Source: Chthoniobacter flavus
GTDB taxonomy: Bacteria; Verrucomicrobiota; Verrucomicrobiia; Chthoniobacterales; Terrimicrobiaceae
Reading direction: 5' to 3'
Assembly (NCBI GenBank): GCA_945860745.1
Contig: CAMASH010000002.1
Location: forward strand, 1-64,000
Length of the DNA stretch: 64,000 bases
Positions 22,939-30,097 of the stretch are shown in pieces (position 1 is the stretch's first letter; each line of letters opens with the position of its first letter). Position numbers and translations under genes: made by a program. A model generated the notes under the pieces. The model saw only the letters and a list, made by a program, of their open reading frames with translations. It was not told the origin of the DNA and did no database searches.

Positions 22939-23206
22939 GCCAGTGACTCTCACCTTGGACAAAATGAGCCGTGTGGTCGTGCCGAAAGCCCTGCGGGAAC
23001 GCCTTGCGCTTGAGCCTGGCGACGAACTGGAAGTTTCCTTGGAAGCCGACAGCATCCGGCTCCGCCCGGTCAGGCCGGTCTCCCCTCTCGCGGAGAAGGA
23101 TGGACTGCTGGTTTGCACCAGCGAAGTTCCTCCATCGGCCTGGGATCTCGGGGCCTTCCTTGAGCAACAACGGGATCACCGCAGCCGGGAAGTGTCTGCG
23201 CTGTGA
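22925..23206 (+). CDS. vapB: VapB antitoxin, AbrB fold
   Basis: The 93-residue protein has a SpoVT-AbrB domain at about 7-50 (MSRVVVPKALRERLALEPGD) and a C-terminal arm, SAWDLGAFLEQQRDHR, of the kind that blocks the PIN active site. It neutralises the VapC encoded next to it and probably represses the operon as a complex. Stop and toxin start overlap (GTGA), which couples translation. A GTG in frame at codon 7 (22943) is an alternative start because inverted repeats cover the ATG. Confidence 0.88.
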   Translation: MSLSLPVTLTLDKMSRVVVPKALRERLALEPGDELEVSLEADSIRLRPVRPVSPLAEKDGLLVCTSEVPPSAWDLGAFLEQQRDHRSREVSAL

Positions 23207-23634
23207 AGGTTTGCTTCGATACCTCCATGTTGGTGGCAGCACTCCTCCAGCAGCACCCTCACCACGGCGCCGCCCTCCCGCATTTTCGGGCAGCCCGGGA
23301 AGGCGGCACGCAAGCTCATCTCACCACGCACGCCCTGGCCGAACTTTTCGCCACCCTGACCTCCCTCCCGATCAAACCCCGGTTGCTTCCCGCCGATGCC
23401 CGCCGCCTGATCGACACCTCCGTCTTGAAACATTTCGCACTGATTTCTCTCGGTCCGACGGAATATCAGGATGCCCTTCACCTCACCGCCACGCAAAATC
23501 TGGCCAGCGGGGCGATCTATGACGCCCTTCATTTGGTGGGAGCACGCACAGCGGGCTGCACCGCTCTTTACACCCTGAACCTCCGCCATTTCCGCGCCCT
23601 TGCTCCTGGCGACGCGATGATCGTTTCTCCGTAG
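23203..23634 (+). CDS. vapC: VapC toxin, PIN-domain ribonuclease
   Basis: This 143-residue PIN protein starts at GTG (KVCFDTSMLVAALL). Catalytic acids are the Asp in FDTS near residue 6, the Glu in ALAELFATL near 47, and the Asp in AIYDALHL near 108, with a last polar position near LNLRHF. Active VapC toxins cleave tRNA or rRNA in a Mg-dependent manner. It is intact, unlike the two vapC remnants on either side, and belongs to a different PIN subgroup from them (little similarity by eye). Confidence 0.88.
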   Translation: MKVCFDTSMLVAALLQQHPHHGAALPHFRAAREGGTQAHLTTHALAELFATLTSLPIKPRLLPADARRLIDTSVLKHFALISLGPTEYQDALHLTATQNLASGAIYDALHLVGARTAGCTALYTLNLRHFRALAPGDAMIVSP

Positions 23635-23662
23635 AGTTCCTGCTCTTCACTCTGCAAAACAT

Positions 23663-23689
23663 GTGGCATCGGCAGGATGCCGACGCCAC
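23663..23689. repeat. Short REP-like hairpin (ATCGGCAGGATGCCGA type)
   Basis: GTGGC at 23663 and GCCAC at 23685 close a hairpin with inner core CATCGGCAGGATGCCGA. A near-identical core occurs in inverse orientation at 34672-34692, so this is a dispersed repeat. Confidence 0.5.
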
Positions 23690-23707
23690 TTGAGGAACCC
23701 TCGGACG

Positions 23708-23866
23708 TCAGACCTCGCCATCCGGCACGAACATACCCGGGTCTCCCGGCGTGGAGAGGCGCAGGCCGGTGAGTTCGGAAATCCGCCTGAAATGCGCATC
23801 GAGAGCATAGAGCCGCACATCATCATGCAGGGCCAGCGCCGAGAAGGGCTCGCAGCGGGTTGCCAT
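23708..23866 (-). pseudogene. vapC C-terminal fragment (53 codons)
   Basis: From an ATG at 23866 the minus strand reads MATRCEPFSALALHDDVRLY, then ALDAHFRRISELTGLRLSTP, ending FVPDGEV and TGA at 23708. It matches the last third of the broken vapC at 22074 almost codon for codon, without the amber stop, but lacks the first two thirds of a PIN domain. It abuts an N-terminal PIN fragment on the opposite strand at a CCATGG site. Confidence 0.75.
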
Positions 23867-23945
23867 GGTTCTTGTTGATTCGTCGGCTTGAGGTCAAGCT
23901 TGCGGGGGAAAGCCTCCTCGACGCCTATCAGGCGCAGCCCGGAAA
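23865..23945 (+). pseudogene. vapC N-terminal fragment, inverted relative to its C-terminus
   Basis: On the plus strand ATG at 23865 reads MVLVDSSA and then TGA (23889). Shifted by one frame, the sequence continues LAGESLLDAYQAQPG, which parallels LESLLDVYEAQ in the vapC remnant at 22074. So the start of the PIN domain lies head-to-head with its own end (23708-23866). This looks like an inversion inside an old vapC followed by frameshift. Confidence 0.55.
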
Positions 23946-24025
23946 TTTAGTGAAAAATTCCGCTCTGCGCTTCCCGGATCATCCGGGCTTTCCACGGAAT
24001 CCTTGAGAAACTCACCGGCACCTTA

Positions 24026-24907
24026 CTAATACTTCGGCGCCTTGACCGTTCCCGCTTCCAGATCGTCGCGACGGCGCTGGACGATTTGTTCGGCGATCTC
24101 GTGCACCATTTCCTCCACCAGCAGACGCAGATGGCTGCCGCGGCGGAAGTCAGACGGCGCGATATTCTTCACGCGATCGGCGTGGGTGCTGAGCTGGTAG
24201 CACTTTTTGAAACTGGTGCGGGTGGGATCCTCGGCGTTGTAGACAGCGATGGCCTGTCCGCCATTGCGGCGCATCACGGTGAAACACGGCACATCGGTCG
24301 GACCGTCGCCGATGTAAACCATGTTGGTAAACGGGATCGGACGCAGTTCCGGCGCCATGTGGTCATTCACATCCTCGCTCATGTCGAGCATGCCTTTGTT
24401 GATGCGGAAGAGAAACTGCGTCTTCTGAGTGTGGCTGATCACGCGGCGGGGAAAGGTGATGCGGCCCTGCGCGTCCTCGGCAAATTCGCAGCCGAAGATG
24501 GCCTTCACATACGGCGCGAGCTTGCTGCCTTCGAGCAGGATCTTCAGGCCGGAGGAAACGATGTAATGCTCCACGTTGATGCCGTAGGCTTCGTGCTCGG
24601 GGGAAAGAAGGCCGGTTTCGAATTCCTCGAACATGTCGGGCAGACCTTTGTAGAAGGTGAGTTTTTCCCCGAGTTTGCGCAGTTCGGCGTTGGTCGGGCG
24701 ATCCATCTCGAGGTAGTCGAGCATCACCTTCATGTAGGCGAGTTCGTTGTCGTAACCCTGATCCTTGACCAGTTCGCCGCAGCGTTTCCAGAATTGCTCC
24801 GAGTTGATCCCGAAGACCGGAAAGAGGGCCTCCTCCTGCATGTAGGTGGGGGAGAGCGTTTGATCGTAATCGTAAATGATCGCGATGGTGTTTTGCGGGA
24901 CGGACAT
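24026..24907 (-). CDS. HAD-superfamily phosphatase (phosphoserine phosphatase-like)
   Basis: The 293-residue protein carries all HAD motifs: motif I YDYDQTLS near residue 12 (nucleophile Asp), motif II VSSG near 117, a motif III Lys (RNKG/ SHTQKTQ region), and motif IV YIGDGPTD near 218. The helical cap lies between motifs I and II, as in C1-capped phosphoserine phosphatase-like enzymes. The substrate is not evident. It follows the epimerase start region on the same strand: the epimerase gene begins 25785 and ends 11 bp before... this gene's start lies 11 bp downstream of the epimerase stop, so the two likely form an operon. Confidence 0.82.
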   Translation of the reverse strand: MSVPQNTIAIIYDYDQTLSPTYMQEEALFPVFGINSEQFWKRCGELVKDQGYDNELAYMKVMLDYLEMDRPTNAELRKLGEKLTFYKGLPDMFEEFETGLLSPEHEAYGINVEHYIVSSGLKILLEGSKLAPYVKAIFGCEFAEDAQGRITFPRRVISHTQKTQFLFRINKGMLDMSEDVNDHMAPELRPIPFTNMVYIGDGPTDVPCFTVMRRNGGQAIAVYNAEDPTRTSFKKCYQLSTHADRVKNIAPSDFRRGSHLRLLVEEMVHEIAEQIVQRRRDDLEAGTVKAPKY

Positions 24908-24918
24908 AAGTGCGCTGG

Positions 24919-25785
24919 TCAGCGCAAGGCATCCTGAAGAGCGGAGGCCAAAGTGGCAAACCGGAAAACATATCCACCCTCCGGCGCCCGGCGCGGGCTC
25001 ACCCGCGTGCTGTCGAGCATCAGATGGGAGAACTCACCCAAACCCAGTCGCAGCGCAAAGGCCGGGGCGGGAAGAAACGCCGGACGGTGCACCGCGCGGG
25101 CCAGTTCCCGGGTAAATTCCTCGTTGCGAAAAGGCTCCGGCATGACGGCATTGACCGCCCCGCGCACGGAATCATTCTCCAGCGCCCAGATCGCCATTCC
25201 GGCCACATCGTCGACGTGCACGCCGCTCATCCATTGCCGGCCGTTGCCCAGGCGTCCACCCCACCCGACACGGAACAAGGGGGCGATGAGCTTGAGGGCG
25301 CCACCGCGGCCCAGGACGAAGCCGATGCGGAGGCAAACCACCCGGACGCCGAGGGCCGCAGCTTCCTCCGCCTCGGCTTCCCATTCGCGGGCGACTTCGG
25401 CCAGAAATCCCTGACCCGATGGCGAGGTCTCGTCCACCAACCTCTCACCGGTGTCTCCATAAAAACCGATGGCGGAGGCGTTGACGAGCACCCGCGGTTT
25501 CTGCCCGCCGGCGGCCATGGCCCTGACCAGTTGGCGGGTGCCGAGGATGCGGCTTTCGAGAATGGCGCGCTTTTTGTTTCTGGTCCAAAGACCCATGATG
25601 GATTCGCCCGCGAGATTCACCACCGCGTCCAGATCCGAAAGATCGGGCAGCTTTTCGCGGTCAAACAACCGCGTCCCCGCACCCGACCGCCGGGAAAAGC
25701 CGACGACCTCATGACCGCCCGCACGGCACAATTCGGCCACCCTCGAACCGATGAAACCGCTGAAGCCAGTGATGCCGATTTTCAT
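24919..25785 (-). CDS. YfcH-like NAD(P)-dependent epimerase (TIGR01777 type)
   Basis: The 288-residue extended SDR starts with the Rossmann motif GITGFSGFIGSR. It has the family hallmarks VNLAGESIMGLWTRNKK, VNASAIGFYGDTG (catalytic Tyr) and the DUF1731 C-terminal segment (PAFALRLGLGEFSHLMLDS). The substrate of this family is unknown. The gene is followed 11 bp later by the HAD phosphatase gene, and is preceded by a GAAG/CTTC-rich repeat that separates it from the amidase. Confidence 0.88.
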   Translation of the reverse strand: MKIGITGFSGFIGSRVAELCRAGGHEVVGFSRRSGAGTRLFDREKLPDLSDLDAVVNLAGESIMGLWTRNKKRAILESRILGTRQLVRAMAAGGQKPRVLVNASAIGFYGDTGERLVDETSPSGQGFLAEVAREWEAEAEEAAALGVRVVCLRIGFVLGRGGALKLIAPLFRVGWGGRLGNGRQWMSGVHVDDVAGMAIWALENDSVRGAVNAVMPEPFRNEEFTRELARAVHRPAFLPAPAFALRLGLGEFSHLMLDSTRVSPRRAPEGGYVFRFATLASALQDALR

Positions 25786-25796
25786 TTTAACAAAAG

Positions 25797-25862
25797 GTCA
25801 CAAAGAAAACGAAGTGCGCGGGGATCCATTCTTTGTTCTTTTCGTTTCCTTCGGTAAAAAAG
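25797..25862. repeat. GAAG/CTTC-rich imperfect palindrome
   Basis: On the minus strand ACCGAAGGAAACGAAAAG near 25862 is mirrored by CTTCGTTTTCTTTGTGACC near 25815. It fills the whole gap between the amidase stop and the epimerase start. A close relative fills the permease-aminotransferase gap at 61622-61706. Confidence 0.5.
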
Positions 25863-25869
25863 ATGCCTT

Positions 25870-26901
25870 TTACGGTCCGAATCTCTTCTGGAGCCAGCCG
25901 TAAGGGAAGCGGTCGCCGGGACAATCGGTCGGCTTGGGATTGATTTTTTTGTGGGGCAGAACGATGGCCGGCTTGCCTTTGACTCTTCCCACGCGGCCGC
26001 GCAGGTAAACGGCGAGTTCGTCCAACGCGGCGAGTTGGTCCTGGGTCGGTTGGTCGCGGTTCAGATCCCCGACCAGACAAATCCCGATGGCGATGTTGTT
26101 GAGATAATCGCTGGCCACGTGGCCGCCGTTGATCTGGCGGGTCCAGCGCGGACCGATCTCGATCTCGCCATCGCCGGAGGAGTTGCCGTTGCCAATGACG
26201 AAATGATAGGCAAGGCCGTTTTGCATTTTGCGCACGCGGCGGTGATACGTGTCGAAAATGCGGGCGTTGCCCTGCCGGGTGCCGCTGTTGTGCACGATGA
26301 TGTATTTCCAGCGGCCTTTTTGCACCCGGGCGTTGTCGATGGCCTTGCGCACCGAGGGACTCAGATAGCGCCAACGGCGGAACCATCCGCCGGTGTTCTT
26401 GGGGGCGGGTTCCTCGCCCTGGCTTTCCAGTAAACCCGATTTCTCAATGAGGATCGGGGCATCCAGGCGTTCCCCGCCCGGAGTTTTTCCCTTGGGAATC
26501 TGAGGAGGCGTCGGTTCCGGCGTTTCCCGCGGGGGCGCCGCACGTTCGGGAGTATCACCCGGAGCCGGCCGCGGCGTGGCGGTGGGCTTGGGATCGGGAC
26601 TTTCCGGAGCAGGCGTCGGAGCGGGGCCCATTTCTATCACATCCGGCGTGGCATCCGCCGCCGGACGCGGGGTGGGAGTTGCCCGCGGAGTCGGTTCGGG
26701 AGGGGAAAGGGTTCTCGGCTTGGGCCGTGGCGTGGCGGAAGCGGCCGGACGCGGCACCGGGCGGATATCCTCCCTGGCCTTGAGAAAGAGCTGCTTCTTT
26801 TGCTCTTCGCTCATTTGGCCGCTCATCGGCGGAACTCCGGCAGGGACAAGGGCCATCGCCATCAGCCAAAAATAAATCCTCCTCCGCATCTCGTGGCGCA
26901 C
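25870..26901 (-). CDS. N-acetylmuramoyl-L-alanine amidase (Amidase_2/PGRP fold) with Pro-rich linker
   Basis: The 343-residue protein has an N-terminal hydrophobic segment (IYFWLMAMALVPAGVPP), about 110 residues of Pro/Thr/Ala-rich linker, and a C-terminal PGRP/T7-lysozyme-like amidase. Zn-ligand candidates are the His in IIVHNSGT near 200 and the His and Cys in LPHKKINPKPTDCPGDRFP near 316-327; NNIAIGICLVGD is the family core strand. It should cut the MurNAc-L-Ala bond in the cell wall, outside the inner membrane. A second ATG five codons in (MRRRIYF) is an alternative start. Confidence 0.87.
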   Translation of the reverse strand: MRHEMRRRIYFWLMAMALVPAGVPPMSGQMSEEQKKQLFLKAREDIRPVPRPAASATPRPKPRTLSPPEPTPRATPTPRPAADATPDVIEMGPAPTPAPESPDPKPTATPRPAPGDTPERAAPPRETPEPTPPQIPKGKTPGGERLDAPILIEKSGLLESQGEEPAPKNTGGWFRRWRYLSPSVRKAIDNARVQKGRWKYIIVHNSGTRQGNARIFDTYHRRVRKMQNGLAYHFVIGNGNSSGDGEIEIGPRWTRQINGGHVASDYLNNIAIGICLVGDLNRDQPTQDQLAALDELAVYLRGRVGRVKGKPAIVLPHKKINPKPTDCPGDRFPYGWLQKRFGP

Positions 26902-26975
26902 CGTAACAGAGGACTCCCGTCAATCAAGCCACTGACGGATTGAAACTTTCCCTGCGCCGATGTAGGCTAACGCCC

Positions 26976-27509
26976 ATGAAATGGTTCCCCCTCCTCCTGC
27001 TCATCACGGTGGCGACGCTGGCGGCCCAAACCAAGACCGACAAGGCGAACTTTGAACAGGCCGTGCGATCGTTTCAGGGTGGCGACTACGAGACGGCCCG
27101 CATGTTGTGGGAGACCGTGGTCGCGAACGATCCCAAAAATCAGGCCGCGCAAAATTATCTGCGCATGATCCAAGCCCGGCAAAAAGCGGGCACCTCGCTG
27201 GCCGCCAACCTCAAAAAGATCATTCTGCCCAAGGTGGAATTTCAGGAGACCTCCGCGCGGGAGGCCGTAACCTTCGTGGCCCGGCAGGTGACGAAACAAA
27301 CCGGCGGCAAGCAGGCGGTCAACGTCGTGTGGATGGTGCCCGAGGGCACGGAGAAAACCGTCACCCTCAGTCTGCAAAACATCCCCGCCTCCGAAGCGCT
27401 GAAATACATCGCCGAGGCCTCGAACCTGCAGGTGGAGTACGACAATTTCGCCGTGAAGATCAAACCGGCGGCCGCCCTGGCTCCCGCCTCGACGGATTCT
27501 CGACAGTAA
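26976..27509 (+). CDS. Secreted protein with TPR-like and STN-like domain
   Basis: I start at MKWFPLLLLITVATLAAQ, a signal peptide, giving 177 residues. Residues 25-70 form a TPR-like helix pair (EQAVRSFQGGDYETARMLWE). The C-terminal part, VTLSLQNIPASEALKYIAEA then LQVEYDNFAVKI, is the secretin/TonB short N-terminal (STN) pattern. Such proteins often accompany secretin or pilus systems. A partly similar domain order is seen in the protein at 54821-55873, which sits next to a prepilin. Confidence 0.78.
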   Translation: MKWFPLLLLITVATLAAQTKTDKANFEQAVRSFQGGDYETARMLWETVVANDPKNQAAQNYLRMIQARQKAGTSLAANLKKIILPKVEFQETSAREAVTFVARQVTKQTGGKQAVNVVWMVPEGTEKTVTLSLQNIPASEALKYIAEASNLQVEYDNFAVKIKPAAALAPASTDSRQ

Positions 27510-27586
27510 GCAACGGCCGCTTTCCCGGAAACCCCACGTTTTCCGCGACCGCAAGAAGGAGCGCGACCGGGAGGGCAGCGATCCTC

Positions 27587-28321
27587 TCAATACTTCACCT
27601 TCACAAGGTAAAGCCCCGCCGCAGGCGCAACGTAATTCCATTTGGTTCCACCTCCCGCCAGACGTTCCCGCAATCCCGCGATTTCCACGCGGCCTTGGGC
27701 GACCCGAATCATCGCTCCCGTCAGCATCCGCACCATTTTGTAGAGGAATCCCTCCCCCTCAAAAGTCAAACTCACCACCTTTCCACTGCACCGGATATCC
27801 AGCCGGCTGATGCTCCGCCAGGTGTCCCGGACCGCTGTCCGGCGGTTGGCCGAGAAACCCGCAAAATCATGCCGCCCGACAAAAATTTTGGCCGCCTCTT
27901 GCAGGCGGTCCACATCAAGATCCTGCGGCAAATGCCAGACGCGGCCTGCCTCATGCGGAGGAAGCACTGGCACGGTTCGAATAATGTAGCGATAAACCTT
28001 TCCCTTCGCGTCAAACCGCGCGTGAAAATCCGGCGCGGCGCGTGATACCCGCAACACCCGAATGGCCGGTGGCACAGTCGCATTGAGAGCGCGCAGCCAA
28101 TCCGCGGGCTGCAGCGAACAATCCGGCACATCAGCATGCGCAACCTGCCCGAGGGCATGAACCCCGGAATCCGTGCGGCCCGAACCGTGGACAACCACCC
28201 GCTCTCCGGTGATTTTTTTGAAAGACGCCTCCAGCAAATCCTGCACAGTTCGCCCGCCCTCCTGGCTCTGCCAGCCAACGAATGGCGCGCCATCGTAGGC
28301 GATGACCAGCTTCAGACGCAT
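27587..28321 (-). CDS. truA: tRNA pseudouridine(38-40) synthase TruA
   Basis: The 244-residue enzyme isomerises uridines 38-40 in the anticodon arm. The catalytic Asp is in GRTDSGVHA near residue 51. The start at MRLKLVIAYDG (28321) fits the family; residues further upstream derive from a CTTCGT-type repeat. It follows ruvX on the same strand, separated by that repeat. Confidence 0.94.
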   Translation of the reverse strand: MRLKLVIAYDGAPFVGWQSQEGGRTVQDLLEASFKKITGERVVVHGSGRTDSGVHALGQVAHADVPDCSLQPADWLRALNATVPPAIRVLRVSRAAPDFHARFDAKGKVYRYIIRTVPVLPPHEAGRVWHLPQDLDVDRLQEAAKIFVGRHDFAGFSANRRTAVRDTWRSISRLDIRCSGKVVSLTFEGEGFLYKMVRMLTGAMIRVAQGRVEIAGLRERLAGGGTKWNYVAPAAGLYLVKVKY

Positions 28322-28425
28322 GAAGAAAAACGACGAAGGCGGAAGGACGAAGTGCAAAAGAAGCGGCTGACAACGAGCGGATTTGTCATTCGATCATTCC
28401 TTCGTCATTATTCATTCGTCATTGC
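28322..28425. repeat. GACGAA/TTCGTC-rich repeat between ruvX and truA
   Basis: On the minus strand the gap reads as repeats of AATGACGAA and GAATGA (28380-28425), then CTTCGTCCTTCCGCCTTCGTCG up to the truA ATG. The element runs into the end of ruvX, whose final codons (M-T-N-E-stop) are made from it. Confidence 0.55.
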
Positions 28426-28839
28426 TCCCGTCGCATCGAGCCAGCTTTGCAAAAGAATCTGCGCCGCGGCCTGGTCGATGATGGCGCGCTGGTTTTTGGC
28501 CTTGTGTCCGGCTTCGCGCAGAGCCCGCTGGGCCGAGACCGTGGTCAGGCGCTCGTCCCACGGCACCACGCGGCACGGCACGCCCGCGCGCAGTTTTTCA
28601 ATGAACGCCTTGGCTTTTTCCGCCGCGGGTCCGGATGACCCATCCATATTGCGGGGCACGCCGACCACGATGGTGGTGATGGAGCGTTCGGCCACCAATT
28701 CGGCGATGCGCTTGAGGGGATTCACCCTGGCGGTCTCGATCGTTTCCAGCGGATGGGCCAGCATGCCCAGATCGTCGCTGAGGGCCAATCCCACCCGGGC
28801 TTCGCCGGTATCCACCCCGAGAATGCGTTTCGTTTCCAT
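28408..28839 (-). CDS. ruvX: RuvX/YqgF RNase H-fold nuclease
   Basis: The 143-residue protein has the YqgF pattern GVDTGEARVGLALSD near residue 7, VVGVPRNMDGS near 58, DERLTTVSAQ near 97, and DQAAAQILLQSWLD near the end; the Asp and Glu residues build the RNase H-type site. Family members act on Holliday junctions or in 16S rRNA 5'-end maturation. I start at METKRILGVD. The last four residues are encoded by a repeat, so the C-terminus may have been altered by its insertion. Confidence 0.9.
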   Translation of the reverse strand: METKRILGVDTGEARVGLALSDDLGMLAHPLETIETARVNPLKRIAELVAERSITTIVVGVPRNMDGSSGPAAEKAKAFIEKLRAGVPCRVVPWDERLTTVSAQRALREAGHKAKNQRAIIDQAAAQILLQSWLDATGAMTNE

Positions 28840-28889
28840 TTGCAGTTGAAAATACCACACGACAATCCTACGTTGCGCAAACACGAATC

Positions 28890-29180
28890 ATGGCATCTCC
28901 GCTCAACAAATTTGGTGAAAACCTCCCCGTCACCGGCATCGTCGCCTTTTCCCAGGCGGCGGTCGGCTTCGGCATCGGACTCCTTCTGGCTGACAAAATC
29001 GGTCAAACCGCGCGCCAGCGCACCGCCATCGCCCTCATCGGCGCGGGCGCGGCCACGATCTTTCCGCTCGTTTACGGCATCGTCGCCAATGTCAACAACC
29101 GCCCCGATTCCTCGCGCAGCATCCGCCGCCAGCTCGAAGGTATCCGCCGCGCCCACGGCGTTTCGGACGGCGAGAACTAA
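28890..29180 (+). CDS. Small membrane protein, unknown function
   Basis: The 96-residue protein has two hydrophobic helices (GIVAFSQAAVGFGIGLLLAD and IALIGAGAATIFPLVYGIVA) and a charged C-terminal tail, RSIRRQLEGIRRAHG. I recognise no named family. Its TAA stop is immediately followed, in the same frame, by the maf coding frame, so the two are translationally linked or were once one reading frame. It diverges from ruvX. Confidence 0.75.
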   Translation: MASPLNKFGENLPVTGIVAFSQAAVGFGIGLLLADKIGQTARQRTAIALIGAGAATIFPLVYGIVANVNNRPDSSRSIRRQLEGIRRAHGVSDGEN

Positions 29181-29189
29181 TCCGGCTCC

Positions 29190-29759
29190 CTGCTGCTCCT
29201 CGCTTCCACCTCCCCGCGCCGCCGCGAACTGCTGGCCGGTGCCGGAGTGAGTTTTCAAGTCGAGGCGGCGCGGATCGAGGAACTCTCCGACCCCGCCCTG
29301 ACCGCCCGGGAACTCTGCCTGATCAACGCCGAGAGCAAGGCGTTCGAGGTGGCCGCGCGTTTCCCCGGTCGCGTCGTGCTGGGAGCGGACACCGTCGTCT
29401 CGCTCGACAACCGGACGTTTGGAAAACCCCGCGATCTCGTTGAGGCCCGCGCGATGCTGGAAACCCTCAGCGGCCGCATCCATGAGGTGCTGACCGGCGT
29501 TTGTCTCATTCATCGCGCCGGCGAAAAAATGTGCCGCTTCGTCGAGTCCACCCGGGTGAAATTCCGGCCCCGGGACGAAATCAATTTCGAGGCGTATTTA
29601 CAAAGCATCCATCCCCTCGACAAAGCCGGCGCCTACGCCGCGCAGGAAGACGAGGGCCGCCTGATCGAACGCCTCGAGGGCTCGATGAGCAACGTGATCG
29701 GTCTGCCGGTGGAGCAAGTGCTGGCCGCGCTGAGCGAACACTTCCCGGAAATCCGGTAG
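29190..29759 (+). CDS. maf: Maf-family nucleotide pyrophosphatase with non-standard start
   Basis: The protein (about 189 residues) carries ASTSPRRRELL, GADTVVSLD, KPRDLVEARAML and SGRIHEVLTG, all diagnostic of Maf/YhdE/YceF dithiol-independent NTP pyrophosphatases that hydrolyse dTTP/UTP or modified nucleotides. The ASTSPRR motif lies before any ATG, GTG or TTG in frame. The frame is open back to the upstream TAA, nine bases before the CTG at 29190. So translation starts at CTG 29190 or 29193, or the stop is read through. A GTG at 29247 would lose the active-site loop. Confidence 0.85.
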   Translation: MLLLASTSPRRRELLAGAGVSFQVEAARIEELSDPALTARELCLINAESKAFEVAARFPGRVVLGADTVVSLDNRTFGKPRDLVEARAMLETLSGRIHEVLTGVCLIHRAGEKMCRFVESTRVKFRPRDEINFEAYLQSIHPLDKAGAYAAQEDEGRLIERLEGSMSNVIGLPVEQVLAALSEHFPEIR

Positions 29760-29875
29760 GGCGCGTTGTCCCAAACGCGCCGTGGAATTCGACGGAGGAT
29801 TGAGGGCAATTGCCTCGGCTTCGCCTCGCCCTTCGGGCTGCCGTTGGCAGGCTATCTCGCCTTGCTTGGTTCTCC

Positions 29876-29907
29876 CTACCGGGGCGGTTCTTCGCGCTCG
29901 AAGGCGC
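29876..29907. repeat. Copy of the dnaB 3' end (att-like direct repeat, left)
   Basis: These 32 bases match 30804-30835, the end of dnaB, at 31 of 32 positions, in the same orientation. The one difference is synonymous in the dnaB frame (GAA for GAG). It lies 0.93 kb from dnaB and has no gene of its own. Confidence 0.75.
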
Positions 29908-29948
29908 TGCCTCCGGTCGCTTTTCTTTGGAGCAGTTTAAAAAATGAC

Positions 29949-30035
29949 GTAGCCGAAAATGGTAGGGTTCGACCTCCGGGCGAACCGCGGCCCGCCCGGA
30001 GGTCGGGCCCTACCGGGTGTTCCTTCCGCGGCTAC
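29949..30035. repeat. Large two-level palindrome
   Basis: Inner arms 29961-29982 and 29993-30014 (22 nt each, GGTAGGG...CGGGCG and CGCCCG...CCCTACC) pair with one mismatch round a 10-nt loop. Outer arms GTAGCCG (29949-29955) and CGGCTAC (30029-30035) also match. It lies inside the segment framed by the dnaB-end repeats. Confidence 0.7.
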
Positions 30036-30097
30036 AGGATTTCTAAAACCGCTCTAATCCGGCGAAGCTTCGTCTGAAGGACATCGCCGGTACGGCA

